Source: Brachyhypopomus gauderio (taxonomy: Eukaryota > Chordata > Actinopteri > Gymnotiformes > Hypopomidae). From it: a DNA stretch of 64,000 nucleotides. Location of the stretch: NCBI RefSeq assembly GCF_052324685.1, contig NC_135226.1:16331384-16395383 (forward strand), read 5' to 3'. The notes beneath the pieces are model-generated. The model saw nothing but the letters and a program-made list of their open reading frames with translations, searched no databases and was not told where the DNA came from. Position 1 is the stretch's first letter, and each line of letters begins with the position of its first letter. Of this stretch, positions 1 to 35,159 are shown in pieces. A program made the translations under genes and the position numbers.

Positions 1-2114
<2,114 letters not shown>

Positions 2115-4388
2115 GACTGGAAGCAGGTGACGTGTGCCCTGTTGTTGGTCATCCACCATGCTCCATGACATCCAGCCATCGATCTTCTGCGTCCACGGAG
2201 CAGTCCATTCTGTACTGCAGTCTTATTGGTAAAAGAGTGCCATTGCTTGTACTGTAGAACCAAAGTGTGCTGCTCTGGCTTTATTCTGCAGTGTAGATAT
2301 ATCTGGACTCTGTTTTGTTACAATTACTGACTCAAAGCGCGTAAAACGATTCGCTGGCCTACATTCACAGCATCCTCCGTAAATACTGCTATACTTCAGT
2401 GGCTTAAAGATTTAGTGCCAAGAAATATGGCAAGGTCTGAATATAGGTGACATTGCATCTTTAAAACTAATTGCTGGGACAAATATACACACATGCATAA
2501 AAAGAAATAAAAATTTGGTGTAGTTTTCAAGAGAGGCACTTGCACTTGCTTGCTGATGAAGATCCTCTGTCCAAAACCCTAAAATTCAGCAGTAAATTTT
2601 TTACATCTTTTATTATACAAATTATATTTTACAGCACGTTATATGATGTAATGTATTTGAAAATGTATAATGTATAGCTATAATATATAGCTTATATTAT
2701 AGAACAGGCCAAGATGATACTTGTGACTGGGTTGGGGCAGTACTTTCAGGGGGAGCTGTATGTGTGAGGCCTGGGTTCTGCTACTACTTAGAAGGGTTTT
2801 TATAAACTTCTCCTAGCCACATTTTTTTACCTACTTATTTTTAATAATATACAGGGAAACATTGGATTTGTTTACATTCTAATTTTTACTGTGGTATTGT
2901 GTTGTTGTTGGTGACTAAACTACTAGACAAATAAATTTGATATTTACAAGCTTTTTTATGATGTTTTTTTAAACACACATTAATCAGACACTTGCTTGCA
3001 CACTTGCACATAGTTTATTGAACAGGAATGTGTTGTTGCATGTGTATCACTTAGCCAAAGACTCACAAAGACGAGCACGGGACAGAACCAACTCACACAA
3101 TATATATTTAACACATAACGAGCACCATGTGCAACACATTATACTGAAGAGACGGATTAACACATGCACAAACAACCACACCCACAGGAAGTACATATAT
3201 GGCAATACACATATGCAGACCAAATTAACACACGGCCAAAGGGAGTGGTCTGGGGCTGTACCGTGACACCTGTATTTTCCTAAATACCAGTTTTTTTGCA
3301 TTTGACTGTGCTTATGAACATGTTTGAAATATGAATTTTAACATGCCTGTAGATAACTACAGAAAACACCTCTACCACATCTACCTCAATGGGACAGGAT
3401 CACATCTACTATGGGAATTGAGGTCTGCTATACCACTGTTTTTTCTTTATTGTAAAATGTTTTACAATAACCTTAACCTTATGTTTCCGATACTGTTGTA
3501 TCCTTTCTCCAAACTGTAACACAGGTATTATCTGTTGGTTGGTTGTAACCTACAGAATCTATTTACATCCCTGACTTTTACTTCAAAAATCTGAGAAACT
3601 TTTGACCTGTGACCTGCTGTGCCCAACTTTTCCAACTTGTACATGAGTTTAAAAGGTGCTTTGCGTAGCATTAAAAAAAAAAAAGTGTGAACCCTAATGG
3701 CTGAATTCACAGAGATATGTGTTTAACACAAAGGCAAAGCACCTGAACAGAGGTGTGAGTAAAGTTAAAATAAAATCCCAGTGTAGAGTGTAACTGAACA
3801 TTACAGTTAGTGCAGCTCATTCCTGACATTGAATACCCTAATCATGCCTTTAATAGTTCGCTTCACTAAGGACACAGTAACTCTTATGATATTACGTCAT
3901 TATCTAATCACTAGGGAAGAGCCTAGTTTGTTCTAATAAAGCACTATAGTACAAAAATGAAAACATTAAATTATCATTTACATAATGATAATTTTATGAC
4001 AATGGTGAGCAGGTTATGTAATTTTATGACATTAAGCTTCAAGATGATGGGTTATTCTTTTTTACTCCTGTCATGTATGAATAATGGAAAGGTTTTTTTG
4101 TTATTTTGCTTGGCAGCATTGTGGTATTTTAAAAGCCAGTGTTTTATCATAATGATGATTATTATTATAATTTAACTAATAGAATATTTGTGCTGATTCC
4201 TTTGCTTATTTGTCTACTCAGGGCTGGTCAACCAAGCATTCGGTGCTGAATTTCACATTTCTGCGATGTCTGCAGCATAATGGTGAGCAGGAAAATGTAT
4301 CGCTCGGTGCTACATTTCACCCACTCACTACTGCCTGTGCACGTACCTTCTCACTTCAAAAGAGGAGAGAGGGAGAGGGAGGGAAATC
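2115..4388. other. 3' UTR and intergenic sequence between the ATG16-like gene and arrb1
   Basis: About 2.3 kb of AT-rich DNA with no recognisable exon, RNA gene or complete mobile element. The first few hundred bases are probably 3' UTR of the upstream gene and the last part arrb1 promoter-distal sequence. Confidence 0.5.
2506..2511 (+). terminator. candidate poly(A) signal for the ATG16-like gene
   Basis: An AATAAA hexamer about 390 bases after the stop codon at 2114. Position is plausible for a 3' UTR, but AT-rich DNA gives such hexamers by chance. Confidence 0.3.
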
Positions 4389-4405
4389 GAGAGAGAGAGA
4401 GAGAG

Positions 4406-4467
<62 letters not shown>

Positions 4468-4497
4468 CGTGCATGTGTGTGTGTGTGTGCGCGCATG
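4389..4497. repeat. (GA)n(GT)n compound microsatellite
   Basis: A GA run (about 4389-4409) passes into a long GT run with a few interruptions up to about 4497. It lies about 0.5 kb upstream of the arrb1 start codon. Confidence 0.95.
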
Positions 4498-4981
4498 TGA
4501 CAGAGGGAGAGAGCGGAAGGGAGTGTGGGAGGGAGACGGAGATGAAGCAAACGGAGGCAGCAGCAACACTGGACCCTCAAACAGAAGATTCTTAAACCTC
4601 AGGATTTGTAACGCAGGGCTCTCCACCCCACCTCCCTCCCCACCTCCCCTCCCAAACCCTCCCAAGCAGAATTCGCCTGGGGAATGCCTAATTAAATAGC
4701 GACGGAAAATAGCCAAGCGGAGCAGGGAATCACCATTTGGTGTGTCTGAGGAGGGTGGCTGTTTTGACAGGCAAACGCAGAGATGCTTCTGTAATCAGAT
4801 TCAGCTGGAGAGCGTTCGAACTGCAGGCGAATCCTCTCTCTTTCATGACAGAGGCTGCATCACATCGCCCGTGTCCATAACTGAATTCTTGCTTCTTTGC
4901 TCTCTGTTTATCCTTTCTTACTCAAACATTTTTTCTTCTTTGAGTTGCAAGCAGAGAATCTGCCACACTTGAATCTCCAGA
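4498..4981 (+). promoter_or_regulatory. arrb1 proximal promoter / 5' leader region
   Basis: This block just before the arrb1 start codon is less AT-rich than its surroundings and holds purine-rich and CCTCCC-rich tracts. The bases before the start codon (AGA then ATG G) give a purine at -3 and G at +4, a strong Kozak context. No TATA box or start site can be fixed from sequence alone. Confidence 0.4.
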
Positions 4982-25702
<20,721 letters not shown>

Positions 25703-25858
25703 ATGAAGAAGAGGAACTTTCTGCTGTGTCACACCATTAGGGGTCCAGTGGAAACCCCCTTGGAGAGCAACCTGAAATCTGGGACACCCTTTAACACACT
25801 CACTGTGGTGCCGTTGTTGTGTTCCTGTTTACATAAGTCCTCTCCATACTGAAAGGGT

Positions 25859-25864
25859 ATTAAA
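25859..25864 (+). terminator. arrb1: candidate proximal poly(A) signal of arrb1
   Basis: ATTAAA about 157 bases after the stop codon. Beta-arrestin transcripts usually have longer 3' UTRs, so if used it would be a proximal site only. Confidence 0.25.
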
Positions 25865-28151
25865 AATGTAAAAGTTTTAAAAACAAGACCTTGTTGTCAG
25901 TACATTTAGCAGGTGAGATTTACAGTTCCCTGGCCACCTACAGAGTGCCTATGATGTTTTAAGGGTATTTACATGGTACAAGAAACAATGTTTCATCATG
26001 TTTAAACTGAACTTCGGTGGTAGCATGCCTTTGTTATTAGTTTATTTTCTATGTTCTTCTTTCCATTAGAACAGACAAAGTATTTTAGTGACCATAACTT
26101 TGTATTTAAATATATTTAAAGTATGTCTGTTCTGAACACTGTGCAAGGAAACTGAATTGTTATTCTTAATGTGAACACTGTCAAAACTGGCATCCTTTAA
26201 TGGACAGTCCTAATCTGAACAAATGCAGCTGAACCTGAAACAGGCAAAAACTGATGCACATTTCTTCTCTAACTGCTCCACAACCTACCAAAACCTTTCA
26301 AACTAGAATGAGTTCTTGACAGTTACTCCATACAACATATTACTGTTCACAAGTTAAAGCTCTTAATGATGACGAGGACTTTTTTTTAGCCTGCTCAAAA
26401 TGCATTCCTGATAAAATGACTGCACTGTAATACGTCATTGTAGTCCTATTTTGAATAATACTATATTAGTGTGCTGCTTTAAGTAAGATTCAAGTAAATA
26501 GAGTCGTACAACTTCCCTGCTGAATATTACACATTATTGGCTCCTTTTATGGTTAACAAGAAAATCTTATTAAAGACCCAAATACTGTTAAATGCAAAAG
26601 TGTTTTTCAGACCACAGACCACCATAAAGCCTCAATTTAGATTACCACATTACATTTACAATTGTTATTCAAGGGCCTCTGTACTTACAGGTCCAAAAAC
26701 ATCTAAAGACAACGTAAAGAGGGTTTTCTTTGGGCACTGGTCTTACAATATAATCAGAAAGGTATAATAGTCCTATACAAATTCAGAGAAATTAGAGATT
26801 CCTTTTCTTGACATTACATAATAAATTATTATAGGACAAACCATGCAAATCCCCTACTTGTGATGGTAGAACTATATATGTGATGGAATTTTACTAGATT
26901 AACTTTATGAATGAGGCCTTGATTTTCTGCATGAAATGTTGATATTTTGTATGTTTTCAGAATGAAATTGTTTTTAAAAACACAAAGACAGATATTGTTT
27001 GATAGATTGTCCAATGAATTAAAACCTGGAATATTATAGGACTCATTATTTGGGAAAACTAATTTAATACAAAATGCACTGGAAAAACAAGATAAATGGA
27101 TAAAGTGTTCATACCATATGAAGATAAAGTAAACTATATATTAAATATACGTTATGTTGGATATATTAAAATGTGTATCTTCTTGAAATGCTGAAGTATG
27201 TTTTGATTATGCATGCTGTATTTGTGAACCTTGTCCACCAGCTAGACAGGATGGTCTGTTAGAAGATTTCAATTTAGTCGGTTGAAGCTCTTGCTATTTA
27301 CCTCTTTCTACCAGCAGATGGCACTGGGACCTTAAATGTATTTTACTCCGAATTACATGGGTTTGCAGGACATCAATTCAGTTCACTCTATACAACAGTC
27401 ACGTCACACTTAATACAATAACAAAGAGTAAAGGTTTTTAAACCTTTAGACAATAGACATCACAATACAGCCTTACAGAAAACATGATGAATAAACCACA
27501 TATGAGGACAGTGATAAGGAAAACCCTTTAGGTGATATTCTAAGGAGAAACTCCTTTTCTAGGTAGAAATTAACACTGGAGATAGTCAGTTTACACTACT
27601 GGATGTTTAAAAGCCAATTGAATGATCGCTGAGAAAGATTCCAATGTACCTTACCAAAGAAGAAGGCCTAAAATGTAACATTAAAATCTGTGAAAGCTAA
27701 AAGTTTAATGGCTTCCTCACTACTCCAACAAGCATGTGAAATGAGACAGTAAAATCATACTACTGTCACAAGGAAAGATATAACACAGAGGTTAGAAGTT
27801 GGTGATTAAGAATGAATGATTATTGGAACAAACGATACAAACATAATAAACAGGCAGAGTACTCGATGGATGAGCTGTAGGCAGGTGACTGTGGGGCCAT
27901 GAAACTGGAAGGGGATGCTGGTGGAACTCTGCTGGACTTAAGAGCAGGTTCCTTATCCTGCAGGTGGCATGTCCAGGCCTTCAGACTCTTGCCTGAGTAA
28001 ACAGACGTGGGAGCTGGAGGGACATATGGAGGTAGGATGGCAGTAGGACACAGTAAATCACCTGGAGGTCAGTGTCAAATTTCACACAGAGAGGCATCCA
28101 TCCATAGCATGAATGTAGCTTAAAATGTAACTTAACTTAATGGGAAAGAGT

Positions 28152-28268
28152 TCATGGTTGCTGTTCTCCCTGCCACGAAAACACCACAGTTCCCACATTC
28201 ACTTTGGATGAATCCACATAGATGACGAAAGGCTCCTCCAAACTGGGTTTCAGGTTGATAAATGTCTC
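28152..28268 (-). pseudogene. possible Ty3/gypsy RNase H relic
   Basis: On the - strand one frame reads EEPFVIYVDSSKVNVGTVVF, similar in pattern to the start of a gypsy RNase H domain (PF-V-VDAS--G-GAVL). It is bounded by stop codons and no other pol domain is clear nearby. A chance match cannot be excluded. Confidence 0.35.
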
Positions 28269-29698
28269 TTTGATAGTTAGGCCACAGGAGGGACTGAATG
28301 GGGCACTTTTGTGGAATTAGGAGAACTTTGGGTGGGCTTGAACATGCCTGAATCCACAGATGAAGCACTCATAGAAATTCTAAACTCTAGGACACTCTTT
28401 GTGTAATCATGCAGTCCTCCACATACCACTATAGGGCATCCCACAAAAATATGGTTAGTCTCTAGCACATATATCTTTTTTTTACTGGTTGTTATATATT
28501 CTATCAGTGATTGGTTTTGCTAAATGTTTGCTTCCTTTGGCATGTGGCAACAGTGGACATTTTAAATTGTATGATCTATTTAGCATTGAATTTGATTGAA
28601 GAATGCTTGAATTCACAGTTAATATTCTGTAAGATTGGGAATGCTTCAAGATTTGTTTTTTAGCCTTTGCTACTATTATAATTATTGTCTCTGCTCATAT
28701 TAAGCTTGAACAATGCCATTTTAGGGTTGAATCTTTTGTTAGCATATGGATTATTGAAGCCAACAGCAGCGTGGGTGATTGCTGTTTGATGAATTACTGT
28801 TAGAAGCAAGATAAAACAATTTGCTGAATAATCTACTAAAGGAAGTAGATACAGTGCAAGGTTCAAACATAAAATGCCAATACAGACTAGACAGTAAACA
28901 GTAAACAAATGTCATGTCTATTCTTAAGGAATGGTAAGGAGCCAACATTGTTATAAGGGAATCATTGGTCAGACCTTTCTAATAGACTTGCATTACAGAA
29001 CCCTTCATACTATACACTAGATGACCAAGTACAAAACAGTGAGTACATGCAGCCAAAGCAATGATCAGTTTTGATTCGCTCCATTTTTGGAGAGAAGTGC
29101 ATGCTGTAGTAACAAATAATATGTAACGAAGACTAACTGAATCGACAGATGTTTTTGTTTTACTTTATGAAAAATGTTAAAAGTATTTTTCTCTAAAGTG
29201 TTAAAGGCAATGCCTGCACACTAGCTGTTAAAAAAACAAATGTAAAGTTAAAACCATGTCACAGTAGGCCTTGGTCATCACTGCTTTCTGTATTAGTATA
29301 TCTCAAGGGCCTTTTGAGCTGTGTTGCTATATGAACAGTTTTACTCTAAGCAATTCAAAAGTAAACATAACAAATAGCCCTCATGGGGGCACAGGACACA
29401 ATTAGAATGGACAGAGTGTACTACCAGGGGACCAATTATATCAGTGTCTAGGTAGGTTCAACTTTGACCACTAATTATCTTAAACAACATCAAAGCAACA
29501 TCAGTGCCCATGTTGTTAAGATGTTTGTCTCAAATGTTTTCTTTCCTTTGTGAAATATTTTCCATATCTCACTAACAGTACTAAGCACATTGAGCTATGA
29601 ATATTGCATGGTGACCAATAGCAAAGGCTCGGGCTACATGTAAAGTCTACGCATAGCAAAATCAAATGGGTTACGACATTTACACTACATTTAAGCTG

Positions 29699-29730
29699 TG
29701 GTGTGTGTGTGTGTGTGTGCGTGTGTGCGC
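29699..29730. repeat. (GT)n microsatellite
   Basis: GT repeat of about 30 bases with interruptions near its right end. Confidence 0.85.
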
Positions 29731-32153
29731 ATGAGATTAGTTTTATGTGGCAACATTATGTACACGAATGTCATGAATGTACTATTTGGGTGGTGGGCTG
29801 AGTACCCAATACCAAGGTGATGCTGATATGGTATGATGTTGTGGATGTTGCAGTGGTACGAGATTTTACACTGATGCTGGTGGGATAGCCTATGCGGTCC
29901 AGTTAGGTTTAGGGCAAAGATGATTGTTTATGGAGAGATTAAAAGTTAGACATTGCACTTATCTGACAATTGTCAAGCAAAACAGATTTAAAACACATTT
30001 GCATAACTAAATTCAGCAATACTTCACAAACACCAATTGAATGAATTCAAGTGTATTCATGGGTGTGTGTAAATGGGGAACAGGTGTCAATCAATAATGA
30101 TGGGAGGTGGCTCAGGCCAGCCGGGTTGTGGAATTCTGGGTATTGGTGACTGTAAGGGCTGAATGCATGACATTAAGACACTTTAGTAGTGTCTTTGATT
30201 GCTGTCTTGAAAAGTGCAGCCAAGAAACCTATTTAATTTCCTCAGGCCGAGGGAATATAGAAGTGTTCACCTTAACTCCTGTCCTTAAAATCTTGATCTA
30301 TCTTGAGCTCTTTGTGGGTGAGGTGGACACCTGAAACTCCCAATGGTTTAAGAGCCCTCTAAGCTACATCCTGTGGCCTTTTATTAACAGAAGCTTATGC
30401 CAACAGAAAGGAATTGAAGGATAGTTGAAAAAAAGCTGTGAAACTTACAAGAGTGGAGACATAAGGTGCAGGGTGCTGAATCCCCATCAAACACTATGGT
30501 CTGTATTATGCAGGTTTCAGATTAGTATTTAGTTTGAACCCGGATCCTGAAATACAGTCTGTTCTGGTGTGGTCCCCCCACAGCTCCTTTGTCTGCACTG
30601 CTCAGCACGTCGATCCATTTCCAGGCTCTGACTTCATTTCCAGACTCCAGGATTCCTCAGGCGACCATATGAGGCTCACCTCATGTCTCGATTATGAACG
30701 GCTCAAGATCATCTCGGGAATTATGTTTACACCTGTGTTTAAATTCATCTTCCCTATGAAGAATGTTTGTTTTGAAATCTCTCTTTGTCTCTGTTCTTTA
30801 GTTTTTGCCTTTTTGTGTATGTTTGCTGTATTTTTAGTTACAGGTTTATATTGTGTGCTTTGTCCCATTCTACACTATTGATGTCCCTTTTGATAATATT
30901 CTCCTTCATGACCCTCGCATATGTTAATGATTACGTATGGTGGCACCAGTGATAGTGGAGTTCCTGAAATACAGAAGTAAAAATAATGAGACAGGCCAAC
31001 AGGCCAACATTTACCAACCTCCCTGTAGTTCAGTTTTTTTTCTTCACCTCGAGTATATATCATCAAATTTTTTCCTTGCATCTACATTATCTCCATATCT
31101 CAATTTTCATATGAATACAGAAGCATCAGCACTTAGATATATCATATATTCATCACCCCAACCCACATACAGCGGACAAGTCCATATAGTTTAACAAGAA
31201 TACCCTAAACTTGTTTATTATAATAACATGCAACATTCAGGGTCACTAACATTCATGAAATAAAACAACTTAAATACAGAGTTAAGAAACAGCAAGGAAA
31301 CACACTGGAAGAAAAGCATAGTAAGTGCTAGCATGCAATAAACAGCATTCTGCAGACAGCAGCCCTAGATGTGGTTTTACCCTGGTGGTGTTTTTGTGGT
31401 GTTTTGGGGCAATAAATACACTGAAGTTGTCTCAGGTATTTTCCTCATCTGAGTGGCAAACCTTGCTTTGCCCCTTGTACCCTTTTGATACAAGTCCGGG
31501 AATCACCTGAACATATAAATCTAGTCCAAATACAACAAGCTAGCCATTCCCTGGAATACAGAAGGCTGTCATGGAGGCTGCTGTGATGTGGTAGCATCTT
31601 GTCTCTGGCCTGATGACCCTGATTTGCTCTGTGTGGAGTCTGCAGAGTTCTGCTTATTGCAGTGATTACCTTCTGAGCTGTAGTTACTAAATCACTCGTG
31701 ATGGCCTAGCAAAATAACAAAACCATTGTTAGCTAACATCTTGAATATGTATCCAGATTCAGCTATTTTACCAATTAAGCTAACACATATATCTTCCACT
31801 TAGAATTGGCAGACACTGTAACATTTAACAGTTATATATCACTGCAACACCTTCAAAGTTGTGGTAACTGCTTTTATTTCACAAATGTAATGTATATTGT
31901 TAATATACAATATATCATTATGTACTGTATGTCATCTGATTCATTTTACTCTCATCTTACATCAAAAATAAAACAAACAAATAAAACAAACATATGAAAC
32001 AAAAACAATAAAAAAGGCCCTGACATGCAATTCTCTGTGACATTTCTTGATTTCACATAGAATCATTAAATGTAGGAAGTCATCACTGTTTGGTGGACAG
32101 CAAAAATGGGTGGGCATGAAGCCCCATAGGATCACACCTGGTTATATTTAGAG

Positions 32154-32191
32154 CCAATCAGTCTTGCAATGCTTACATCAAGCATTATAAA
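32154..32191 (+). promoter_or_regulatory. candidate OR1 promoter (CCAAT and TATA)
   Basis: CCAAT at 32154-32158 is followed by TATAAA at 32186-32191, about 510 bases upstream of the OR1 start codon. The TATA-to-ATG distance falls in the same range (about 450-620) as the shared TATA blocks of OR2-OR4. This is inference from spacing only. Confidence 0.35.
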
Positions 32192-32696
32192 GTTTGGGAA
32201 AACATGTAGTTTGCTAATGTCACTGATAGTTCTTCATTGATGAATGGCCTTCTGTATGATATTGGTGTATTTGTATTTTTACTGTAATTAATTCTCTACT
32301 GATATTTTTCATCTGTGTTATAAGGGTGTTTCAAAACTGCAATGTTTTAGGTTATTTGTAGCTTTGTAATGTAGCATATGTTATGTATGTAGGTTTAGAC
32401 AGTTTGAAGTTTCTATGTGTTATGGGAATAATTACAGGCATACTTTGCTTTTAATGTAATTATTCTGTGATTTTACCATGAACATAAAATATATAAATTT
32501 TTTTGTAGTGACTATTGGAGAATGAATAGGTAATAAATCAAGTGAAATGAACTGTCATAAGTACAATGTAAATTATGTGATAAGAATTATGTAAGTACTG
32601 TGATAAGTACTATGTAAATATTGTACTGAAAAGTGAAAGTACTGAAACTGAAACGTATTTAGGTGGAATGTCATCTGTCTGAATAGGCTGAGCAAC

Positions 32697-33638
32697 ATGC
32701 AGGATCTTGTATCAAACTTTTCTTTCACAGATTTTAAACTCAATGGCTTTCATACTTTGGAAGAATGGAGACATGTATTGTTTGTTGTCTATTTTCTGAT
32801 GTTTCTGTTGTCTGTAATTGGAAACTCCACTATACTGTATGTGATCATATCTTTCAGGGCTCTACATTCACCTATGTTTGTACTTATTGGCTTAATGGCA
32901 TTTGTGGATTTGTGTTCACCCTTTTTTTTTGTACCACAGTTGCTCCTTATCTTTTTATTTGACTTCAACAGCATTTCTCTAGCAGGCTGTTTGATACAAA
33001 TGTTCTGCATTCATTATTCTGGATCATGTCAGTCCACGTTATTATTGTGTATGGCACTGGATCGTTATTTTGCTATATGCAGACCACTTTTATATCACAA
33101 GTATATGGAGTTTTCTAACTTTTTAAAAATCGCCATAGTGCCATTACTCAGAAACGGAGTTTTAATTAGTGCAGTAGTCTGTTTGGCTGGAAGATTACCA
33201 TACTGTTCAAATCTGATAGATCATTGTTTTTGTGAGCATATGGCATTAGTTCAGTTGGCATGTGGAGACACATCTATTAATAACTTGGTAGGACTTTTGA
33301 CGGCCTTCCTTGTACCAACTGTAGATTTTGTATTAATTGCTTTATCTTACCTAATAATATTCATTTCTGTTCTAAAATCTGGGAAGGCACACTTGAAGGC
33401 TTTGAATACTTGTACTACACATATAATTGTCATCACATTTACTCTAATTTTTGCCCTATTTTCTTTTATGTTATATAGAATCAGAAATAATATTTCTCCA
33501 GGCAGCCGTGTCTTTCTGAGCACTATGTATTTACTGTTTCCAAGCTGTTGCAACCCAATTATTTATGGGCTCAGAACAAAAGAAATTAGACATAATTTTC
33601 TGAAATTAATAAAACATAAGAATGTCTTACCTTTGTGA
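32697..33638 (+). CDS. olfactory receptor (OR1), intact
   Basis: A single-exon 313-residue seven-transmembrane odorant receptor, expected in the membrane of olfactory sensory neuron cilia and coupling to G-olf. Visible OR hallmarks: N-glycosylation site NFS at 7-9, GN at 42-43 in TM1, SPM..LIGLMAFVDL in TM2, MALDRYFAICRPL at 119-131 at the end of TM3, CFCEHMALVQLACGD in the second outer loop, KALNTC at 234-239 entering TM6, and NPIIYGLRTKEIR at 286-298 closing TM7. The CEHM...LAC loop pattern recalls class I (fish-like) ORs. The start is the first ATG and gives a normal length. It is the most divergent of the four ORs here (for example MALDRY against MALDRF). The stop codon is followed almost at once by a Tc1 element. 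Confidence 0.95.
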   Translation: MQDLVSNFSFTDFKLNGFHTLEEWRHVLFVVYFLMFLLSVIGNSTILYVIISFRALHSPMFVLIGLMAFVDLCSPFFFVPQLLLIFLFDFNSISLAGCLIQMFCIHYSGSCQSTLLLCMALDRYFAICRPLLYHKYMEFSNFLKIAIVPLLRNGVLISAVVCLAGRLPYCSNLIDHCFCEHMALVQLACGDTSINNLVGLLTAFLVPTVDFVLIALSYLIIFISVLKSGKAHLKALNTCTTHIIVITFTLIFALFSFMLYRIRNNISPGSRVFLSTMYLLFPSCCNPIIYGLRTKEIRHNFLKLIKHKNVLPL

Positions 33639-33642
33639 CATA

Positions 33643-34972
33643 CACCACTCACAAAAAGTTGTGAATATATGGATATTTGGCTTTCAAGTGAAATTTCAGG
33701 ATTAACCTAAAATGCTCTCTAACCTTTACAGGTGAACTTAATGTGATCTTCTCTTAACTTTTGAAGGCACATTTCAAACTGTCCAATGTATCAGTACTTT
33801 TTGCACTACTCACTGTTCTCTAATAAGGAGCTTAACAGCAAAATTCACAACAGGTGTTTGATCCATGAATCAACCAATACATTTCCTGGTCGAATTAGAA
33901 TTGTTATTTAAGTCCTCATCATCATGCACTCCACATTTTGACATCATTAGACCAAGACGACACTTCAGAACTGATCAACAGCACCTTGAAAGGAGGCTTC
34001 AAACAGGATGTTCTCAGATGAAAGTGGCCACTGAGCTTAGAGTGTCACAGAGGGTCATCATCAGGTTGCAACCGAGATACAGAGAGACTGGAAGAGTGAC
34101 AGAAAGTAAAAGAAATGGATGTTCTTTGGCCACATCCCACACTGATGACCGCTCCACTGTGAACAGTGCCCTGCAGAACCTGATGGTGAATGCCTCACAA
34201 CTCCAGGCACATTTAAAGGTGGTGAGAGGCACCCAAATATCATGTCAGACCATTCCAAACCATTTACATCAGAGGGGTCTCTGTGCTAGATGACCTACAA
34301 GGGTACTGGACCACACCACAAGTCACAGGCATCTTCGTCTTGCATGGGCCAGGGAGCATTTATGCTGGACGAGGGCCTCAGTGCTGTTCACTGATGAAAA
34401 TCAATTGGCGTTGAGAAATGATGGAGACGTCAAGGAGATCGCTATACATCAGCCACTGTTGTCACAAGACAAGCCTTTGGTGGAGGTGGTGTTACAGTGG
34501 GGGCAGGTATGTCTAGTCATTACAGAACTGCCCTATACTTTGTGAATGGCACAGTGACAAATTGAGTGGCCTGCACTTTCTCCAGAACTGAATCTCATAT
34601 AAAAGCTTTGGGATCAGCCAAGTTGCCATGTAGAGGTTTGTAACTCTGTACTCCTGAACCTCAATGACCTCAATGAGGGCAACCCTTCAAGAAGAGTGGG
34701 ATGCCATGCCTCAGCAGACAATAAATCATCTTGTGAACAGCTTGAGACATCATTGTCAAGCTCAAGGTAATTGAAGTTCAAGGGCATATGACAAATTATT
34801 GAGACATTTATATGTTTTTTACACTTGGCTTTTGTTTCAATAAATTGTTCGAGATGAGGAAATCACCATTGCATGTGACTAACCTATTTTCAAGATGTAA
34901 TATCTCTGTAGCATGAAGTTTTTCACAAATTTTAACCAAAAGCCAAATATCCCTAACCTTTTGTGAGTGTTT
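33643..34972. mobile_element. Tc1-like DNA transposon, decayed
   Basis: Inverted ends: CACTCACAAAAAGTTG at 33646 and, on the other strand, CACTCACAAAAGGTTAGG near 34967, both followed by GGATATTTGGCTTT-type sequence. TA dinucleotides lie just outside (33641-33642 and 34973-34974), as Tc1/mariner insertions require. About 1.33 kb long. The left TA is three bases after the OR1 stop codon. Confidence 0.85.
33930..34560 (+). pseudogene. Tc1-like transposase, degraded
   Basis: An open frame up to 34293 holds a helix-turn-helix-like region (LQTGCSQMKVATELRVSQ and onward), and beyond its stop the remnants of the DDE region such as ...LFTDENQLALRN appear in frame-shifted pieces. Stops and frameshifts rule out function. 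Confidence 0.7.
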
Positions 34973-35159
34973 TACATATGTAACCTTATTTGGAAAATGG
35001 ACATTTTAAAGCATCAAAATATTGATATTTTACTATTATATCATTAAAAAATATGAATGCACAAGATAAATGATTATTCTAAAACAATGTGATGTAAAGT
35101 AACCTTTAAAGGAGACAATGGTTAGATGGAAACTTTCAGCTTTTAGATGCAACCAGTAG

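Larger units (their letters stand above)
25703..32150. other. arrb1 3' UTR and intergenic DNA without a recognised gene
   Basis: About 6.4 kb. The first part must be the arrb1 3' UTR, of unknown length. The rest is AT-rich, holds a short (GT)n near 29699-29730 and a weak retroelement relic near 28.2 kb, and otherwise only short open frames with no family features. Confidence 0.6.

Noticed and set aside
4210-4716. Several overlapping frames with Cys-Val or His-Thr repeats
   Set aside because: They are translations of the (GA)n(GT)n microsatellite.
30534-30881. 115-codon + strand frame with a hydrophobic end
   Set aside because: No family resemblance and no promoter or splice context; probably chance or an LTR-like sequence.
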